From NCBI RefSeq assembly GCF_011355085.1, contig NZ_VXCP01000044.1:26676-90675 (forward strand): 64,000 bases of DNA, written 5' to 3'. This document shows, piece after piece, positions 15,256 to 24,249 of this stretch. How positions within the stretch are numbered: the stretch's first letter is position 1; each line of letters starts with the position of its first letter. This stretch comes from Pseudomonas akapageensis. GTDB taxonomy: Bacteria; Pseudomonadota; Gammaproteobacteria; Pseudomonadales; Pseudomonadaceae. Made by a program: the position numbers and the translations under genes. The notes beneath the pieces were generated by a model that was not told where the DNA came from, searched no databases, and saw only the letters and a program-made list of their open reading frames with translations.

Positions 15256-16455
15256 ATGTCTGGTAATCGTGGTGTCGTGTATCTCGGCGCAGGCAAGGTC
15301 GAGGTGCAGACCATCCCCTATCCGAAAATGGAAGACCCGCGCGGCAAGCGCATCGACCATGGCGTGATCCTGCGCGTGGTTTCGACCAATATCTGCGGCT
15401 CCGACCAGCATATGGTGCGTGGTCGGACCACGGCCCAGGTCGGGCTGGTGCTGGGTCATGAGATCACCGGTGAGGTGATTGAAAGGGGCCGTGACGTGGA
15501 AAACGTGCAGATCGGTGACCTGGTCTCGGTGCCGTTCAACGTCGCCTGCGGCCGTTGTCGCAGTTGCAAGGAACAGCACACCGGCGTTTGCCTGACGGTC
15601 AATCCGGCGCGCCCCGGCGGTGCCTATGGCTATGTGGATATGGGCGACTGGGTTGGCGGCCAGGCCGAATACGTGCTGGTGCCGTATGCCGACTTCAACC
15701 TGCTGAAGCTGCCCGACCGCGACAAGGCGATGGCGAAAATCCGCGACCTGACCTGCCTCTCCGATATCCTGCCGACTGGCTACCACGGCGCGGTGACCGC
15801 CGGTGTCGGTCCTGGCAGTACGGTGTATATCGCCGGTGCCGGTCCGGTCGGACTGGCTGCTGCCGCCTCTGCCCGTCTGCTGGGTGCTGCGGTGGTGATA
15901 GTCGGCGACGTCAATCCTCTGCGTCTGGCCCATGCCAAGGCCCAGGGCTTCGAGATCGCCGACTTGACCAAGGACACTCCACTGCACGAGCAAATCGCCG
16001 ACCTGCTCGGTGAGCCGGAAGTCGATTGTGCGGTCGATGCGGTCGGCTTCGAAGCCCGTGGCCACGGTCATGACGGCGCGCAGCACGAGGCCCCGGCCGA
16101 TGTGCTTAACGCGTTGATGGGCGTGGTGCGGGTCGCCGGCAATATCGGGATTCCCGGTCTGTATGTCACCGAAGACCCGGGCGCGATCAATAAGGCCGCC
16201 AAGCATGGCAGCCTTAACATCCGTTTCGGCCTCGGCTGGGCCAAGTCCCACAGCTTCCACACTGGCCAGACTCCGACGATGAAGTACAACCGTCAGCTGA
16301 TGCAGGCGATCATGTGGGACCGGATCAACATTGCCGAGGTCGTCGGCGTGCAGGTGATCAGCCTGGACGACGCGCCGCGCGGTTACCACGAGTTCGATGC
16401 CGGGGCGCCGAAGAAATTCGTCATGGATCCGCACAAGCTATTTAGCGCCGCCTGA
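15256..16455 (+). CDS. fdhA: formaldehyde dehydrogenase, glutathione-independent
   Basis: 399 residues, the length of the Pseudomonas putida enzyme that oxidises formaldehyde to formate with NAD+ without glutathione. It is a zinc-dependent medium-chain dehydrogenase. Catalytic zinc ligands are in NICGSDQHM and GHEITGEV. The structural zinc cysteines are in CGRCRSCKEQHTGVC. The Rossmann loop is AGAGPVGLAAA. GCGAGGTGAAAAC precedes the ATG at 15256. A strong terminator follows. The adjacent BCCT transporter suggests a link to methylated amine or choline use, where formaldehyde is released. Confidence 0.95.
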   Translation: MSGNRGVVYLGAGKVEVQTIPYPKMEDPRGKRIDHGVILRVVSTNICGSDQHMVRGRTTAQVGLVLGHEITGEVIERGRDVENVQIGDLVSVPFNVACGRCRSCKEQHTGVCLTVNPARPGGAYGYVDMGDWVGGQAEYVLVPYADFNLLKLPDRDKAMAKIRDLTCLSDILPTGYHGAVTAGVGPGSTVYIAGAGPVGLAAAASARLLGAAVVIVGDVNPLRLAHAKAQGFEIADLTKDTPLHEQIADLLGEPEVDCAVDAVGFEARGHGHDGAQHEAPADVLNALMGVVRVAGNIGIPGLYVTEDPGAINKAAKHGSLNIRFGLGWAKSHSFHTGQTPTMKYNRQLMQAIMWDRINIAEVVGVQVISLDDAPRGYHEFDAGAPKKFVMDPHKLFSAA

Positions 16456-16468
16456 GGAGTCAGCAGGG

Positions 16469-16508
16469 AAAAGCGCGGCAGTCCTGATCAGGGCTGCCGC
16501 GCTTTTTT
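16469..16508 (+). terminator. rho-independent terminator after fdhA
   Basis: AAAGCGCGGCAG pairs with CTGCCGCGCTTT around a TCCTGATCAGG loop, followed by TTTT. It lies 14 bases after the fdhA stop. Confidence 0.9.
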
Positions 16509-16758
16509 ATGCCAGTGCGATGGTCAATCGATAGCTTTGACCCTGTCTTCAAAGATGAGTCGTTCCGAGGATGTGTCGGGTCGGTGCTGGATAGTAAGGT
16601 GCTTCATGAGGGAAGGATAATCGCGCCCTGAAAACCGTCCGCCCTGAGCCTCGACCTGTGATCCGAGCGACTGTTTTCAAGGCGTGAAATATGCACGGAA
16701 GGCACAAAAAAACCACAAGCCGCCAGTGTATAGAAACCCACAAAGGGGATTTAGAGTC

Positions 16759-18507
16759 ATGGCAACGGAAGACAATATTGAAACACTCGCACTCGGCGTG
16801 ACCGATCCATCGAAAACTGAGGAGGCAAAGCGGGATCGGCGTCTTGAGGGCACGATTGACTGGATCGTTTTTGGTGTCACCAGCGTCATTGCAATCGCAT
16901 TCGTCATTTGGGGGTTCATCAGTCAGGCAAGTCTCGCCGCCAGTGCCTCCACGGCGCAATCCTGGGTCATCACCCACTTCGGCTGGTTTTTCGTTCTGAC
17001 CTCAACCTTTTTCGTCATTTTCGTACTCTGGCTGGCGGCGAGCAGGTACGGCAAGATCCCGCTTGGACGTGATGGAGAAGAACCCGAGTTCCGCACGGTT
17101 TCCTGGGTTGCCATGATGTTCAGCGCTGGCATGGGCATCGGCCTGATGTTCTTCGGTGTTGCCGAGCCGCTGTCGCATTACGTCACCCCTCCGCCTGGCA
17201 CTGCCATAGGGCAGTCTAATGAAGCCATGCAGGTGGCGATGGCGACCACCCTCTTCCACTGGACGCTTCATCCCTGGGCAATGTACGCCATCGTCGGGCT
17301 GGCGATCGCTTACGGTACGTTTCGGCGCGGGCGTTCGCAGCTCATTTCCGCGGCGTTTCGGCCGTTGATCGGCAAGCATGCCAACGGCCCCATTGGCCGT
17401 GCGATCGACATGATGGCCATCTTCGCCACGTTGTTCGGTTCCGCCGCCTCACTCGGCCTCGGCGCACTCCAGATCGCCAGCGGTCTCGAACACAACGGAT
17501 GGGTCGAACACCCGGGCAAATTCTTTTACATCTCGATCATCAGCGTGCTGACCATCGCCTTCATCGCCTCGGCGGTTTCCGGTATCGACAAGGGTATCCA
17601 GTGGCTCTCCAACACCAACATGGTGCTTGCGCTGACATTGGCGATCTTCGTCTTTCTGGTAGGCCCGACGCTACTGATGTTGAATCTGTTACCGACCTCG
17701 ATCGGTGTCTACATCGACAAGTTGCCGGAAATGATGGCCCGTACCAGTGCCAGTGGTGGTGACCAGATGGAAAACTGGCTGGCTAGCTGGACGGTGTTCT
17801 ACTGGGCCTGGTGGATCTCCTGGACGCCCTTCGTGGGCATGTTCATCGCCCGCATCAGCCGCGGGCGCACCATTCGCCAATTCGTCACCGGTGTGCTGCT
17901 GGTACCGAGCCTGGTGAGTCTCATCTGGTTCACCGTGTTCGGCGGAGCGGGCATCGACGCACTGCGTGAAGGCACCTTCACGCTGATCGAGGGCGCCGTG
18001 AACAGCAACTTTGCCCTTTACCAGTTGCTGGAAAGCTACCCACTGGCCTCCGTAACCTCCGTACTGGTGATGATTCTGGTGGCCATCTTCTTCGTCTCCG
18101 GTGCCGATGCCGCATCCCTGGTCATGGGTACGCTCTCCGAGCACGGCACAACGGAACCCTCGCGCGCCACCGTGATTTTCTGGGGCGCGCTGACCGGAAC
18201 AGTTGCAGCCATCATGTTGGCGATAGGCGATCCACGAGACCCGGGCGCCGCCCTGACAGGCCTGCAGAATCTGACCATTGTCGTGTCACTGCCATTCGTC
18301 ATTGTAATGGCCCTGCTCTGCCTGGCGCTGTACCGCGACCTGCGCAAGGATCCGATGATGTTGCGTCATCTGCGCGGCACCGAGCTGATCGAGAAGGCCG
18401 TACTCTACGGTGCGGTCAAGCATGGCGAAGAGTTCTACATTGTCGTCAAAGAGAAGAAATCTTCCGTCAAGCATGCTCGGCCGGAACTGGAGGAAACCCT
18501 GTCCTGA
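16759..18507 (+). CDS. BCCT family betaine/carnitine/choline transporter
   Basis: 582-residue inner-membrane carrier with about 12 hydrophobic segments. The family signature is WAWWISWTPFVGMFIARISR, then GRTIRQFVTGVLLVPS. The early motif MFSAGMGIGLMFFGVAEP also fits BCCT. It likely imports a quaternary ammonium compound. I chose the ATG at 16759 (MATEDNIETLALG); a GTG at 16684 would add 25 basic residues without support. The C-terminal tail after the last helix is short and charged. fdhA upstream fits catabolism of methylated compounds. The 300 bases between them hold only the fdhA terminator. Confidence 0.92.
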   Translation: MATEDNIETLALGVTDPSKTEEAKRDRRLEGTIDWIVFGVTSVIAIAFVIWGFISQASLAASASTAQSWVITHFGWFFVLTSTFFVIFVLWLAASRYGKIPLGRDGEEPEFRTVSWVAMMFSAGMGIGLMFFGVAEPLSHYVTPPPGTAIGQSNEAMQVAMATTLFHWTLHPWAMYAIVGLAIAYGTFRRGRSQLISAAFRPLIGKHANGPIGRAIDMMAIFATLFGSAASLGLGALQIASGLEHNGWVEHPGKFFYISIISVLTIAFIASAVSGIDKGIQWLSNTNMVLALTLAIFVFLVGPTLLMLNLLPTSIGVYIDKLPEMMARTSASGGDQMENWLASWTVFYWAWWISWTPFVGMFIARISRGRTIRQFVTGVLLVPSLVSLIWFTVFGGAGIDALREGTFTLIEGAVNSNFALYQLLESYPLASVTSVLVMILVAIFFVSGADAASLVMGTLSEHGTTEPSRATVIFWGALTGTVAAIMLAIGDPRDPGAALTGLQNLTIVVSLPFVIVMALLCLALYRDLRKDPMMLRHLRGTELIEKAVLYGAVKHGEEFYIVVKEKKSSVKHARPELEETLS

Positions 18508-18544
18508 ATCCAGCCGGTCCAAGGGCTTTTTAGTCCGTTAGAGG

Positions 18545-18650
18545 AGGTCCTGCGGCCCTCAGCGCAGCCTGGCGGCAGCGGCTACACAGACCGTGTCACG
18601 TCTGACATTTGTAGCCGCTGCCGTAGGCTGCGCCAAGGTCCAAAGGACCT
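18545..18650. repeat. REP doublet (REPIN-like)
   Basis: GCAGCCTGGCGGCAGCGG (about 18565-18582) and the near-complement CCGCTGCCGTAGGCTGCG (18615-18632) are opposed, with outer AGGTCC/GGACCT ends. This is the usual paired REP arrangement found between Pseudomonas genes. Confidence 0.8.
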
Positions 18651-18718
18651 TCTATCAATCTCGAATCCCTCCACGTGACTTCTGTCTTCCCGAAGTTTTC
18701 CCAATCCAGGAACGATCA

Positions 18719-19326
18719 ATGACCACGTCCTTGATTTTCAACCCAGCGCACAAGGACCTGTGTGATGGCCTGTCTGCCGTCGCGCAAATCGGCGATACGC
18801 TCTGGGTGGTCAACGATGACACCTTGAGCCTGGAGCGACTCACCCTGCGCAAGCCTGTTGATGGCGGGAAGCTGGTGTTCGACCGGCATAGATCATCCCT
18901 GGCAAGGACAACGGCTTCGATGTCGAAGGCCTGGCCGTTTCAGGCCGACGTATCTTCATCGGCCTGCGCGGGCCGGTATTGCGTGGCTGGGCGATCGTTC
19001 TGGAACTGGAGATCGACGTCGACCCTGACAATCCTCATGCACTGATCCTGAACAAGATCGGCCCGCAGCAGCGCCCCTATCGCAAACACTTTCTGCAGCT
19101 GGATGGACTGGGGATTCGCGATCTCTGCATCCAGGGCAAGGACCTGCTCATCCTCGCCGGCCCGACGATGGACCTGGATGGCCCCTTCACCCTTTATCAC
19201 TGGCCCAACGGTGCCCACTCGGCGAAGGAAAGCCTGCTGTTTAACGAAAACCTGAGCAAATTACTTGATGTTCCCTATGGGCAGGGTAAGGACAAAGGCA
19301 GAGATCACCCGGAAGACTTGTCTTAG
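18719..19326 (+). pseudogene. DUF3616-like gene with internal deletion
   Basis: The first frame starts MTTSLIFNPAHKDLCDGLSA and runs to DGGKLVFDRH near 18890. Homology resumes in another frame with IPGKDNGFDVEGLAVSGRRI, GLRGPVLRGWAIVLELEIDV and LDGLGIRDLCIQGKDLLILA, ending PEDLS at 19326. Intact DUF3616 proteins have roughly another hundred residues between these blocks and continue past the 'HPEGI' point. The gene has therefore lost its middle, shifted frame and lost its tail. Function of the family is unknown. Confidence 0.6.
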
Positions 19327-19404
19327 GTAGAAACTCTCGGTATCTGGCAACGGTCGGATGTAATACCAGCCTCTATCTGGGTTGTGACAATCGAGAATTA
19401 CGTC

Positions 19405-19569
19405 ATGAGCAACGACAACAGCATCAAACCTGGCAATGAAGACGAGGAAGCAAACCCAGTCGATCACACCATTACGCCCTCCTCAGCCGAAGACGAAGAG
19501 CAGAGCGAAGCCAACGAACTCGAGCGCAAAATCGCCGAGATAGAACGAAAAGTGGCAGACGGTAATTGA
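19405..19569 (+). CDS. small acidic hypothetical protein
   Basis: 54-residue ORF, MSNDNSIKPGNEDEEANPVD followed by a run rich in Glu/Ser and a C-terminal short coiled-coil-like ERKIAEIERKVADG. No family recognised. The ribosome site is weak. An in-frame GTG at 19384 is an alternative start. It lies just before the operator of the second Xre-RES pair. Confidence 0.4.
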   Translation: MSNDNSIKPGNEDEEANPVDHTITPSSAEDEEQSEANELERKIAEIERKVADGN

Positions 19570-19616
19570 CTGAAGCTGGCCTTGGGACTGATCAGTGAAG
19601 GCGCCTCAAGGCAAAC

Positions 19617-19663
19617 CTTGATCTGCAGATTCAACATGTCTATAGTTGAGTCTACAGATCAAG
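19617..19663. promoter_or_regulatory. long dyad operator of the intact Xre-RES pair
   Basis: Arms CTTGATCTGCAGATTCAAC (19617-19635) and GTTGAGTCTACAGATCAAG (19645-19663) are inverted copies matching at 17 of 19 positions, with a 9-base centre. The dyad ends 15 bases before the antitoxin ATG, so its binding would cover the promoter. Two dimers of the antitoxin or an antitoxin-toxin complex are the likely ligand. Confidence 0.65.
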
Positions 19664-19678
19664 AGTGAGGATAGGGAG

Positions 19679-20083
19679 ATGTCCGTTGCCCTCCAGACAC
19701 AAGGTTTTACCAAGGATCAATGCGTAGCCGGTCTGCGCGCCGCTGTAGGCATCCTGGAAAAATGGCAGGCATCCAGCGATCAGGCCTGCCGTATCCTGCG
19801 CATCTCGCGCAGCACCTACACCCGTGCCAAGCAGCGCGACCCCGACTGGTCCGTGAGCCTGGACGCCGACCAGATGCAGCGCATCAGCTTTGTGCTCAAT
19901 ATTCACGCCGCCCTGCGTCTGGTCTTCGATAACCCGGAAAACGTCTATGGTTTCCCCGCAATGGCCAACCATAACGAGTTTTTCAACGGGCGGGCCCCGC
20001 TCGAAGTCATGTCCCAGGGAGATATGATTTCCCTGTACGAGACGTTCCGGCGCATTGATGTGCTGCGCGGTGCTCTATGGTGA
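19679..20083 (+). CDS. Xre/MbcA/ParS antitoxin
   Basis: 134-residue antitoxin. The N-terminal Xre-like helix-turn-helix contains SSDQACRILRISRSTYTRAK. The C-terminal DUF2384 domain contains SFVLNIHAALRLVFDNPENV, YGFPAMANHNEFFNGRAPLE and MSQGDMISLYETFRRIDVLR. The family neutralises a RES toxin and represses its own promoter. AGGATAGGGAG precedes the ATG. The stop overlaps the toxin start (ATGGTGA), giving coupled translation. Complete and of normal length. Confidence 0.88.
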   Translation: MSVALQTQGFTKDQCVAGLRAAVGILEKWQASSDQACRILRISRSTYTRAKQRDPDWSVSLDADQMQRISFVLNIHAALRLVFDNPENVYGFPAMANHNEFFNGRAPLEVMSQGDMISLYETFRRIDVLRGALW

Positions 20084-20769
20084 TGCTGAGCGAGCTGGCA
20101 GCATTGCCTGGCGAGCAGTTGCAGACCTACCGGCTGGTCAATTCGAAGTTTCCACCTATTGCGTTGTTCGATGATGTAGCGGACGCGGATGAGTTTGAAA
20201 TTCTCTATCAGATCCAGGCCCTGACCAATCCCAGGCTGCAAAATGAGGCAGGACGCCTTGAGTTGATTCCGCGGGCAGAGATTCCCTTCGGGATTCCCGG
20301 TTGCTCTTACGCGACTGCCCCCTTTACCCATGTCAATCCAGCGGGCTCGCGGTTCAGCGACGGTCGCTATGGCGTGTTGTACCTGGCCGGCACGATGGAA
20401 GCGGCCCTGGCAGAGGTGCGCCATCACCAGAATCTCTACTGGTCGAAAGTGCAGCATCTGAACTACGAGCGCTTTGTTTTTCGGGGGCTGTCCTGCACTT
20501 TCACGGACTCAGGGATGAAGGATGCAGCTTCTGTCCCCATGACTGATCCGATCTACGATCCCGTCGATTACAGCCATGCCCAGCGCCTGGGTTGGTCGGT
20601 CAAGGCGGCTGGAATCCCCGGTCTGCGCTACAGCTCGGTGCGCAATCAGGGCAGTTATTGCTGGGCGCTGATGACCCCGAAACCAGTCTCTTCGATTGTT
20701 CAAACCGCCCATTACGAGATGATCTGGAACGGTCAGATCACCAGCGTCAGTAAAATCAGCGAAGCCTGA
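20077..20769 (+). CDS. RES-domain toxin (NAD+ phosphorylase family)
   Basis: 230-residue RES protein expected to degrade NAD+ when free of its antitoxin. Conserved features are visible: LQTYRLVNSKFPP (Arg/Tyr), GSRFSDGRYGVLYLAGTMEA then ALAEV (Arg, Tyr, Glu of the active site), and a late SSVRNQG. A second ATG at 20083, overlapping the antitoxin stop as TGATG, is an equally good start. The pair is intact, in contrast with the broken pair at 13333-14642. A GC-rich hairpin GGAGCGG/CCGCTCC follows at 20778-20796 without a T-run. Confidence 0.88.
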   Translation: MVMLSELAALPGEQLQTYRLVNSKFPPIALFDDVADADEFEILYQIQALTNPRLQNEAGRLELIPRAEIPFGIPGCSYATAPFTHVNPAGSRFSDGRYGVLYLAGTMEAALAEVRHHQNLYWSKVQHLNYERFVFRGLSCTFTDSGMKDAASVPMTDPIYDPVDYSHAQRLGWSVKAAGIPGLRYSSVRNQGSYCWALMTPKPVSSIVQTAHYEMIWNGQITSVSKISEA

Positions 20770-20912
20770 ACCTTGCCGGGAGCGGATGCGCCGCTCCTGC
20801 CCCCCTCTCCTCCATTTGCCAGTGCGTGGTCTTGCGGTCGTCATTCATGGACTAAAGTTATGCCCAGATGATGCCCTGCGTTTAAACCGGCACTGATAAA
20901 AAGGAGCGTCCG

Positions 20913-22232
20913 ATGGCCGAGGCAAGCAAGAAAATGAGCCTCATGGGGCTCACCACGCTGGTGACGGTCAATATGATGGGTTCGGGCATCATCATGCTGC
21001 CGACGAGCATGGCTCAGCTCGGGGCCGTTTCGCTGTTGTCATGGATCGTCACTGCTATCGGTTCCATGGCGATCGCCTATTGTTTTTCTCAGTGCGGCAT
21101 CTTCTGCCAGCGCTCGGGCGGGTTGTCCGCCTACACCGAAGAGGCGCACGCCAAGTCAGGCTTTTTTCTCTGCTCGTACCTGTACTTCCTGTCGCTGGCC
21201 ATTGCCAACGTGGCCGTCGCCATCTCCGCAGTGGGTTACATGACAGCGTTCGTGCCGTGGCTGGGCAGCGGCGCCATTCCACTGTTCATCGGTACGGTCA
21301 GCCTGCTCTGGCTGACAACTGTGGCCAACTTTGGCGGTCCGGGCATTACCGGCAGGATCGGTGCGATTACAGTGTGGGGTGTGATCATTCCCGTGGCCGG
21401 CTTGAGCATTATCGGTTGGTTCTGGTTCAAGCCCGAGGTGCTGGCTGCCGCCTGGAACCCGAATGACCTGCCCATCTCCGAAGCCATCGGCAAGGCGATT
21501 CCCCTGACCCTGTGGGCGTTTCTCGGCATGGAGTCGGCGGCGCAGGCCACCGATGCGGTGGAAAATCCCAAGCGCACGGTGCCGCTGGCCTGTCTGTTCG
21601 GAACCCTTGGGGCGGCCGTTGTGTACGTACTGTCGACCACTGTCATCCAGGGCATCGTGCCCAATGCAGAGCTGGCCAACGCTGCGGCCCCCTTCGCACT
21701 CGTCTATGCGCACATGTTCAATCCCGTGGTCGGCAATATCATCATGGCGCTGGCGGTCATGGCCTGTGTCGGTTCACTGCTGGGCTGGCAGTTCACCCTG
21801 GCACAAACGGCCAAGATGACGGCCGACCAGGAGATGTTCCCGAGTCTGTTCAGCAAGGTCAACGCACGGAATGCACCGATCGTGGGCATGCTTGTCTGCG
21901 GTGTGTTGCAGACCGTCATGGCGGTGTCGACCATTTCGCCCAATGCCAGTGCCCAGTTCGGCAAACTGGTCAACCTGGCGGCAGTCACCAACCTGATTCC
22001 CTACGTGACCGCGCTGACCGGCCTGCTGGTCATGATGTACAAGGCCAGGGTCTCTGTAACCGTCTACGTCCGCAATACGGTGGTGTTGCTGATTGCGGCG
22101 GCGTATTCGTTGTATGCCCTTTCCGCCTGCGGCAGGGAGGCCGTGTTCGGTGGCGCCCTCGTCCTTGCGTTCGGTTACCTGCTCTATTGTTTCCTCGCCC
22201 AGCGCTTTGTTAATGAGTCAGCGACGCCATGA
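20913..22232 (+). CDS. potE: PotE-like amino acid/polyamine antiporter
   Basis: 439 residues, the same length as E. coli PotE, with 12 expected membrane helices of the APC family. The substrate motif MGSGIIMLPTSMAQLG is in helix 1, and FLGMESAAQATDAVENPKRT is in the helix 6 region. PotE exchanges putrescine and ornithine; the exact substrates here are inferred. AAGGAGCGTCCG precedes the ATG. The stop overlaps the start of the next gene by four bases (ATGA), which is unusual because secondary antiporters do not normally need a periplasmic binding protein. Confidence 0.85.
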   Translation: MAEASKKMSLMGLTTLVTVNMMGSGIIMLPTSMAQLGAVSLLSWIVTAIGSMAIAYCFSQCGIFCQRSGGLSAYTEEAHAKSGFFLCSYLYFLSLAIANVAVAISAVGYMTAFVPWLGSGAIPLFIGTVSLLWLTTVANFGGPGITGRIGAITVWGVIIPVAGLSIIGWFWFKPEVLAAAWNPNDLPISEAIGKAIPLTLWAFLGMESAAQATDAVENPKRTVPLACLFGTLGAAVVYVLSTTVIQGIVPNAELANAAAPFALVYAHMFNPVVGNIIMALAVMACVGSLLGWQFTLAQTAKMTADQEMFPSLFSKVNARNAPIVGMLVCGVLQTVMAVSTISPNASAQFGKLVNLAAVTNLIPYVTALTGLLVMMYKARVSVTVYVRNTVVLLIAAAYSLYALSACGREAVFGGALVLAFGYLLYCFLAQRFVNESATP

Positions 22233-23134
22233 CCAGATCACCGACAAAATCCGCAAGCCTGCTGCTGGCCTGCCTGCTCTCGCTGACGCCGGTACTGGCC
22301 GGCGCCAACACCCTGGAGCGTGTGCGTGCCGGCAACACCCTCACCCTGGGCTATCTGCCGGACTTCGCTCCGTTCAGCATCCAGGAGGGTGACCAGGCCA
22401 GCGGCTACGCCATGGACCTGTGCCTGAAGATAGCCGACAAGGTCAAGGCCGAGCTGGGCTTGCCTGCACTGCAAGTACGCTACCAGGCCGCCACAGTCGC
22501 CGATCAGATCAGCGCTGTCAGTTCAGGCAAGGTCGACATCCTCTGCTCGCCGACCCCGGCGACACTGGAACGGCGCAAGACAGTCAGTTTCTCGATACCG
22601 ATCTACACCGCCGGCCTTTCGGCCGTGGTCCGCGAGGACGCCCCCGAAGCGCTGCTCAACGTACTCAATGGCAAGGTGGCCCATGAAGGCCCGACCTGGC
22701 GCGCTACCGTCAACCGTGGCCTGGCCAACCAGACCTACGCAGTGACGGCGGGCAGCATTACTGAAGCCTGGGTTCGCCAGCAAATACGCATGCTCGGCGT
22801 TGTCGCCACAGTGGTCACGGTCGAGAACACTGGCGCTGGCCTCAAGCGGGTTGCCGAGGGCAAGGCCGATGCCTTCTTCTCCGAGCGCATGCTGCTCAAG
22901 CGTTATCTTGCCACGGACTATGCCAACGCCAGGTTGACGCTGCTGGACCGAGACTTCGAGTACGCACCGGTCTCAATGGTCGTGGAGCGCGGCGATGAGG
23001 ACTTCCGCTTGCTGGTCGATACCGTGTTGAGTGAACTGTACCATTCAGGCGCAGTCGAGCAGGCCTATGTCAAATACCTGGGCGGTGCGAGCGATACGGC
23101 CAGGAGTTTGTTCAAGGTCTATGCGCTGCCTTAG
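22229..23134 (+). CDS. periplasmic solute-binding protein (SBP_bac_3)
   Basis: 301-residue exported binding protein. A signal peptide is evident (LLLACLLSLTPVLAGA). The SBP_bac_3 fold then begins with LGYLPDFAPFSIQEGD and GYAMDLCLKIADKVK, with the later VDILCSPTPATLERRKTVSF. The family binds amino acids for ABC uptake or signalling. No ABC permease or ATPase is adjacent; the gene is translationally coupled to the PotE-like antiporter. It may scavenge substrate for the antiporter or act in sensing; both are inferences. Confidence 0.8.
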   Translation: MTRSPTKSASLLLACLLSLTPVLAGANTLERVRAGNTLTLGYLPDFAPFSIQEGDQASGYAMDLCLKIADKVKAELGLPALQVRYQAATVADQISAVSSGKVDILCSPTPATLERRKTVSFSIPIYTAGLSAVVREDAPEALLNVLNGKVAHEGPTWRATVNRGLANQTYAVTAGSITEAWVRQQIRMLGVVATVVTVENTGAGLKRVAEGKADAFFSERMLLKRYLATDYANARLTLLDRDFEYAPVSMVVERGDEDFRLLVDTVLSELYHSGAVEQAYVKYLGGASDTARSLFKVYALP

Positions 23135-23256
23135 GCGGCTCAGGATCAATCCGCCGTCAATAAGACTGCATACCGCAATACAGCACTGATCGGCATCGAG
23201 CGCCGCGGCAAGCCACTGACACAGCGTCTGCAGCAACAGCTCCGGAGGATCAAGGC

Positions 23257-24222
23257 ATGCTCATCGAACGCCCTCTTCTATTTGCCTTGCAAGGCAGTGA
23301 GCTCTACGCGAACCGCGTGGCGGCGCGGCTCGGCTGTCAACTGGCCCTCCATGAGGAGCGCGATTATGAAGATGGCGAGCATAAATGCCGGCCGCTGGAT
23401 CCGGTCAATGGTCGCGAGGTCGTGGTGTTCCATGCCTTGTATGGGGACGACCGGCAGAGTGCAAACGATAAGCTGTGTCGCCTGCTGTTTTTTTGCGGTG
23501 CACTCAAGGATGCCGGCGCTCGCCATGTACAGGTGGTGGCGCCCTACCTCTGCTACGGGCGCAAGGATCGTCGCAACCAACCTCAGGATGCAACAATCAC
23601 TCGCTACCTGGCGGCCATGTTTGAAGCCTGCGGCGTGGATCGACTGGTTGCCCTGGAGGTGCACAATCCGGCAGCGTTCGACAATGCCTTTCGCATCCCA
23701 ACGTGGAATCTGCAGTGCACGGAATTGTTTGCCCGGATTTTTGCCGGGCTCGTCGGTGACGATGAAGTGGTTGCGGTTTCCCCCGACGCCGGTGGTGCCA
23801 AACGTGCCGAGCAATTTCGTCGGGCCCTGGAGCGGCAGCTGGGTCGCCCGGTGGGCGGTGCACTGATGGAAAAACACCGTGATCAAGCCACACTTGCCGG
23901 CACACTGCTGGCCGGCGAAGTCCAGGGCAAGACAGCCATTATCTTCGACGACCTGATCAGCACCGGTGCAACACTGCTGCATGCTGGTCTTGCGTGCCAG
24001 AAGGCCGGTGCCAGGCGGCTGTTCGCCACAGCCACCCATGGTTTGTTCACCGCTGGCAGCGAACCGCTCGGTAGCGCACTTTTTGAACGGATCGTTATCT
24101 GTGACAGTGTGCCTGCGTTTCGCTTGCCTCCCAAATGGGTCGCACGCCATTTGCAGATACTCGACACCACCGCGTTGGTCGCCGCGCTATTAGCTGAAAA
24201 TGGAGCGTTCAGCGTCGTCTGA
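23257..24222 (+). CDS. ribose-phosphate pyrophosphokinase paralogue
   Basis: 321-residue PRPP synthase, making 5-phosphoribosyl diphosphate from ribose-5-phosphate and ATP. The catalytic flexible loop is CYGRKDRRNQPQDATITRYL. The metal/hinge segment VSPDAGGAKRAEQF and the PRPP loop FDDLISTGATLLHAG are present. The N-terminus is shorter and more diverged than housekeeping Prs, so this is likely an accessory paralogue of the class often found with NAD or pentose salvage genes. GGAGGATCAAGGC precedes the ATG. Neighbours give no clear partner. Confidence 0.85.
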   Translation: MLIERPLLFALQGSELYANRVAARLGCQLALHEERDYEDGEHKCRPLDPVNGREVVVFHALYGDDRQSANDKLCRLLFFCGALKDAGARHVQVVAPYLCYGRKDRRNQPQDATITRYLAAMFEACGVDRLVALEVHNPAAFDNAFRIPTWNLQCTELFARIFAGLVGDDEVVAVSPDAGGAKRAEQFRRALERQLGRPVGGALMEKHRDQATLAGTLLAGEVQGKTAIIFDDLISTGATLLHAGLACQKAGARRLFATATHGLFTAGSEPLGSALFERIVICDSVPAFRLPPKWVARHLQILDTTALVAALLAENGAFSVV

Positions 24223-24249
24223 GTGCACTTCCTACTGTGCTTGATAGCT

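Noticed and set aside
15229..16434. 401-codon minus-strand ORF over fdhA
   Set aside because: Shadow of fdhA, rich in His/Asp/Arg with no recognisable motif.
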